Positions 62,602 to 64,000 of a DNA stretch of 64,000 bases are shown here, in pieces. Source of the stretch: Deltaproteobacteria bacterium (GTDB lineage Bacteria > Myxococcota_C > UBA6777); assembly GCA_006226375.1 (NCBI GenBank), contig SBHC01000052.1, positions 62,001 through 126,000 on the forward strand, in the 5' to 3' direction. The notes under the pieces are model-generated. The model worked only from the letters and a program-made list of their open reading frames with translations, did not search any database and was not told where the DNA came from. The translations under genes were made by a program, and so were the position numbers. How positions within the stretch are numbered: the first letter of the stretch is position 1; each line of letters begins with the position of its first letter.

Positions 62602-62629
62602 ATTATACACAAAAGTCGGCAGGTGAAAA
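62602..62629 (-). promoter_or_regulatory. Predicted sigma-70 promoter of the sigma-factor gene
   Basis: Minus strand: TTTTCA (62624-62629), 16 bases, perfect TATAAT (62602-62607). The ATG of the sigma gene at 62537 is about 65 bases further, so the leader is about 58 bases. Confidence 0.5.
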
Positions 62630-62787
62630 CCGTGAAAGCTGAAGTTCGGCGTTCACAGTCTTTTCCCTTGCTTCTTCCTGCAGGAAGGGTATAGACCTCA
62701 AGGGCCGTAACGGCTATAACAGTTGGGAACTTCTGAGAACCATACTTGCTTGTGTCAGGAACCCACTTCAAAGTGGCTAACGAAGTG

Positions 62788-64000
62788 ATGGAATCGCTAG
62801 GGAACGGATATTTGTTGGGTGGTCGTTGGGCTTTGGTCGAGCCCATCGGAGAAGGTGGAATGGGTCAGGTATTCCGAGCCCAAGACGCCAAAACCAACCA
62901 ATTTGTGGCGGTCAAAATCCTGGAACGGGATGCCGCCGACCAGGACGGAGCTGACCGGTTTTACCTGGAAGCTCAGGTCTCACGACGCCTTCGTCACCCC
63001 CATATTGTCGACTTGTACGACTTCGGCTTTGACGAATACAACGGCTTCTACATGGTGATGGAGCTGTTGGAAGGTTGTGATCTGGCCAAGTACCTCGCCA
63101 ACAACCCCGAAGACATCCCCCTTGATTTGGTGGGGTACTTGTTTGAGCAGATCTGTGACGCCATGACACATGCTCACAACAAAGGCGTTGTGCATCGAGA
63201 CCTTAAACCCTCCAATATCTTTCTTGTCGGGGGGCCCGAAGCTCTCGACCATGTGAAACTTTTAGACTTTGGTATCGCCAAAGTGGAAGACCAGTTGGCC
63301 AATCACAAGACCGCACAGGGCATTGTTCTGGGTACTCCTCGTTATGTCTCACCAGAGCAAGCTCAGGGTCTGCCGATGGATCATCGCTCCGATCTTTACT
63401 CCCTGGCTGCGATCTTGTTTGAGGTGTTGACGCGGCGTCCTTTGTTTTCTGCGGGCAAGCCCTTTGAGTATCTGGTCCAGCATGTCAAAGCGCCCATCCC
63501 TTCTCTGTTGGAAGTCGCTCCTGAAAAAGGATTTCCTCCTGCTCTGGACCAAGTGCTGGCAGACGCTCTGGCGAAAAAACCCGAAGATCGCATCCCCAGC
63601 ATGATCATGTTTCGGAATCGGCTGTATGAGGCGATCTTCTTTGAGCCACATCCTTCTCTTGACCCAACGGATGAGGTCTCCAACCCGATTGTCTCACCCT
63701 TGCGCAAACCGAAAATTCGCTCGGGGGAGCAGAAGCCGAGCAAGCCTGTTATCATCACCGCACGCAAAGGCGGAGAGCGGCCAAGCCGACGGGCAACCAA
63801 GACAGAGCCTGGCGGCAATCCTGAGCCGACTTCCACGGCCAACGCCATCTTCTCAGCGCCCTCCAAACATCGCGGCACACCGGCTTTGGGGACGCGTCGA
63901 AGCGACTCGGGAGCGATGAACCCTGCGGCTGATTCTGCCCCTGTTGCCATGCCGGATACCCGTGCTCGTCTGCAAAGTGCTCAGAAAGTTGGAGTGCAGC
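62788..64000 (+). CDS. Hanks-type Ser/Thr protein kinase (3' end outside window)
   Basis: Open frame of 404 codons from ATG 62788 to the window edge. A GTG at 62773 in the same frame, with AGGA at 62757-62760, is also possible. Kinase domain at about 10-285 with GEGGMGQVF (Gly loop), VAVKIL (Lys), HRDLKPSN, LLDFGIAK, GTPRYVSPEQ and a normal APE-like region. A basic, low-complexity linker (KPSKPVIITARKGGERPSRR) follows, probably leading to a membrane helix outside the window. Divergent from the sigma-factor gene; the 250 bases between contain the sigma promoter. Confidence 0.9.
   Translation, partial: MESLGNGYLLGGRWALVEPIGEGGMGQVFRAQDAKTNQFVAVKILERDAADQDGADRFYLEAQVSRRLRHPHIVDLYDFGFDEYNGFYMVMELLEGCDLAKYLANNPEDIPLDLVGYLFEQICDAMTHAHNKGVVHRDLKPSNIFLVGGPEALDHVKLLDFGIAKVEDQLANHKTAQGIVLGTPRYVSPEQAQGLPMDHRSDLYSLAAILFEVLTRRPLFSAGKPFEYLVQHVKAPIPSLLEVAPEKGFPPALDQVLADALAKKPEDRIPSMIMFRNRLYEAIFFEPHPSLDPTDEVSNPIVSPLRKPKIRSGEQKPSKPVIITARKGGERPSRRATKTEPGGNPEPTSTANAIFSAPSKHRGTPALGTRRSDSGAMNPAADSAPVAMPDTRARLQSAQKVGVQ

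Overview
The window looks like a chromosomal segment of a Gram-negative, predatory or social type delta-proteobacterium (Myxococcota/Bradymonadota-like). This is an inference from gene content: three Hanks-type Ser/Thr kinases, an NtrC-type two-component pair, a caspase-like protein behind an ECF sigma factor, many secreted lipoproteins with MopE-like Cys/Asp repeats, Cys-rich modules and SBBP-type beta-propellers, and moderate GC. I saw no rRNA, tRNA, IS element or CRISPR array.

Layout. 1-5207 (minus): ECF sigma factor, membrane anti-sigma-like protein, secreted caspase-like protease with a C-terminal barrel-like part, and a lipoprotein cut by the window edge. 5543-10541: orphan ParB-like protein, a release-factor-2-like gene (minus) with an in-frame UGA and without GGQ or SPF motifs, MltG, and an ABC-F ATPase. 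10570-15465 (minus): a dlt-like operon of SGNH protein, MBOAT acyltransferase, acyl carrier protein and acetoacetyl-CoA-synthetase-like ligase. It follows a sensor kinase/NtrC regulator pair and three membrane proteins of unknown role (15535-21053, minus). 21522-23800: feoA-feoB. 24279-29678: a 1799-residue Cys-rich/propeller lipoprotein, separated from an unknown 601-residue protein by a 79-bp near-perfect palindrome centred on a CRP-type site.

30048-41697: unknown cytosolic protein, C2-like secreted protein, Crp/Fnr regulator, metallo-beta-lactamase-fold protein, membrane-anchored NUC1 nuclease, a receiver/degenerate AAA+/kinase fusion, a secreted protein and a PhoD-type phosphatase. 41784-42527: xisI with a broken xisH. 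42567-50543: PilB/GspE ATPase fused to a cyclic-nucleotide domain, serine/threonine dehydratase, alpha/beta hydrolase, GT-C-like membrane protein and a secreted protein. 50837-60839: a tail-anchored acidic protein, a zinc-ribbon kinase, and two MopE-like lipoproteins. 61005-64000: a sigma-70 paralogue and a third kinase running off the edge.

How it fits together. The content is dominated by envelope modification and signalling. The clearest functional unit is the dlt-like operon: the ligase would activate an acyl group, the carrier protein would carry it, the MBOAT would move it across the membrane, and the SGNH protein would help place it on a surface polymer. It has its own predicted promoter. 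The two most unusual genes are the RF2-like gene interrupted by the very codon RF2 reads, and the kinase fused to an AAA+ module whose Walker A and Walker B residues are both gone.
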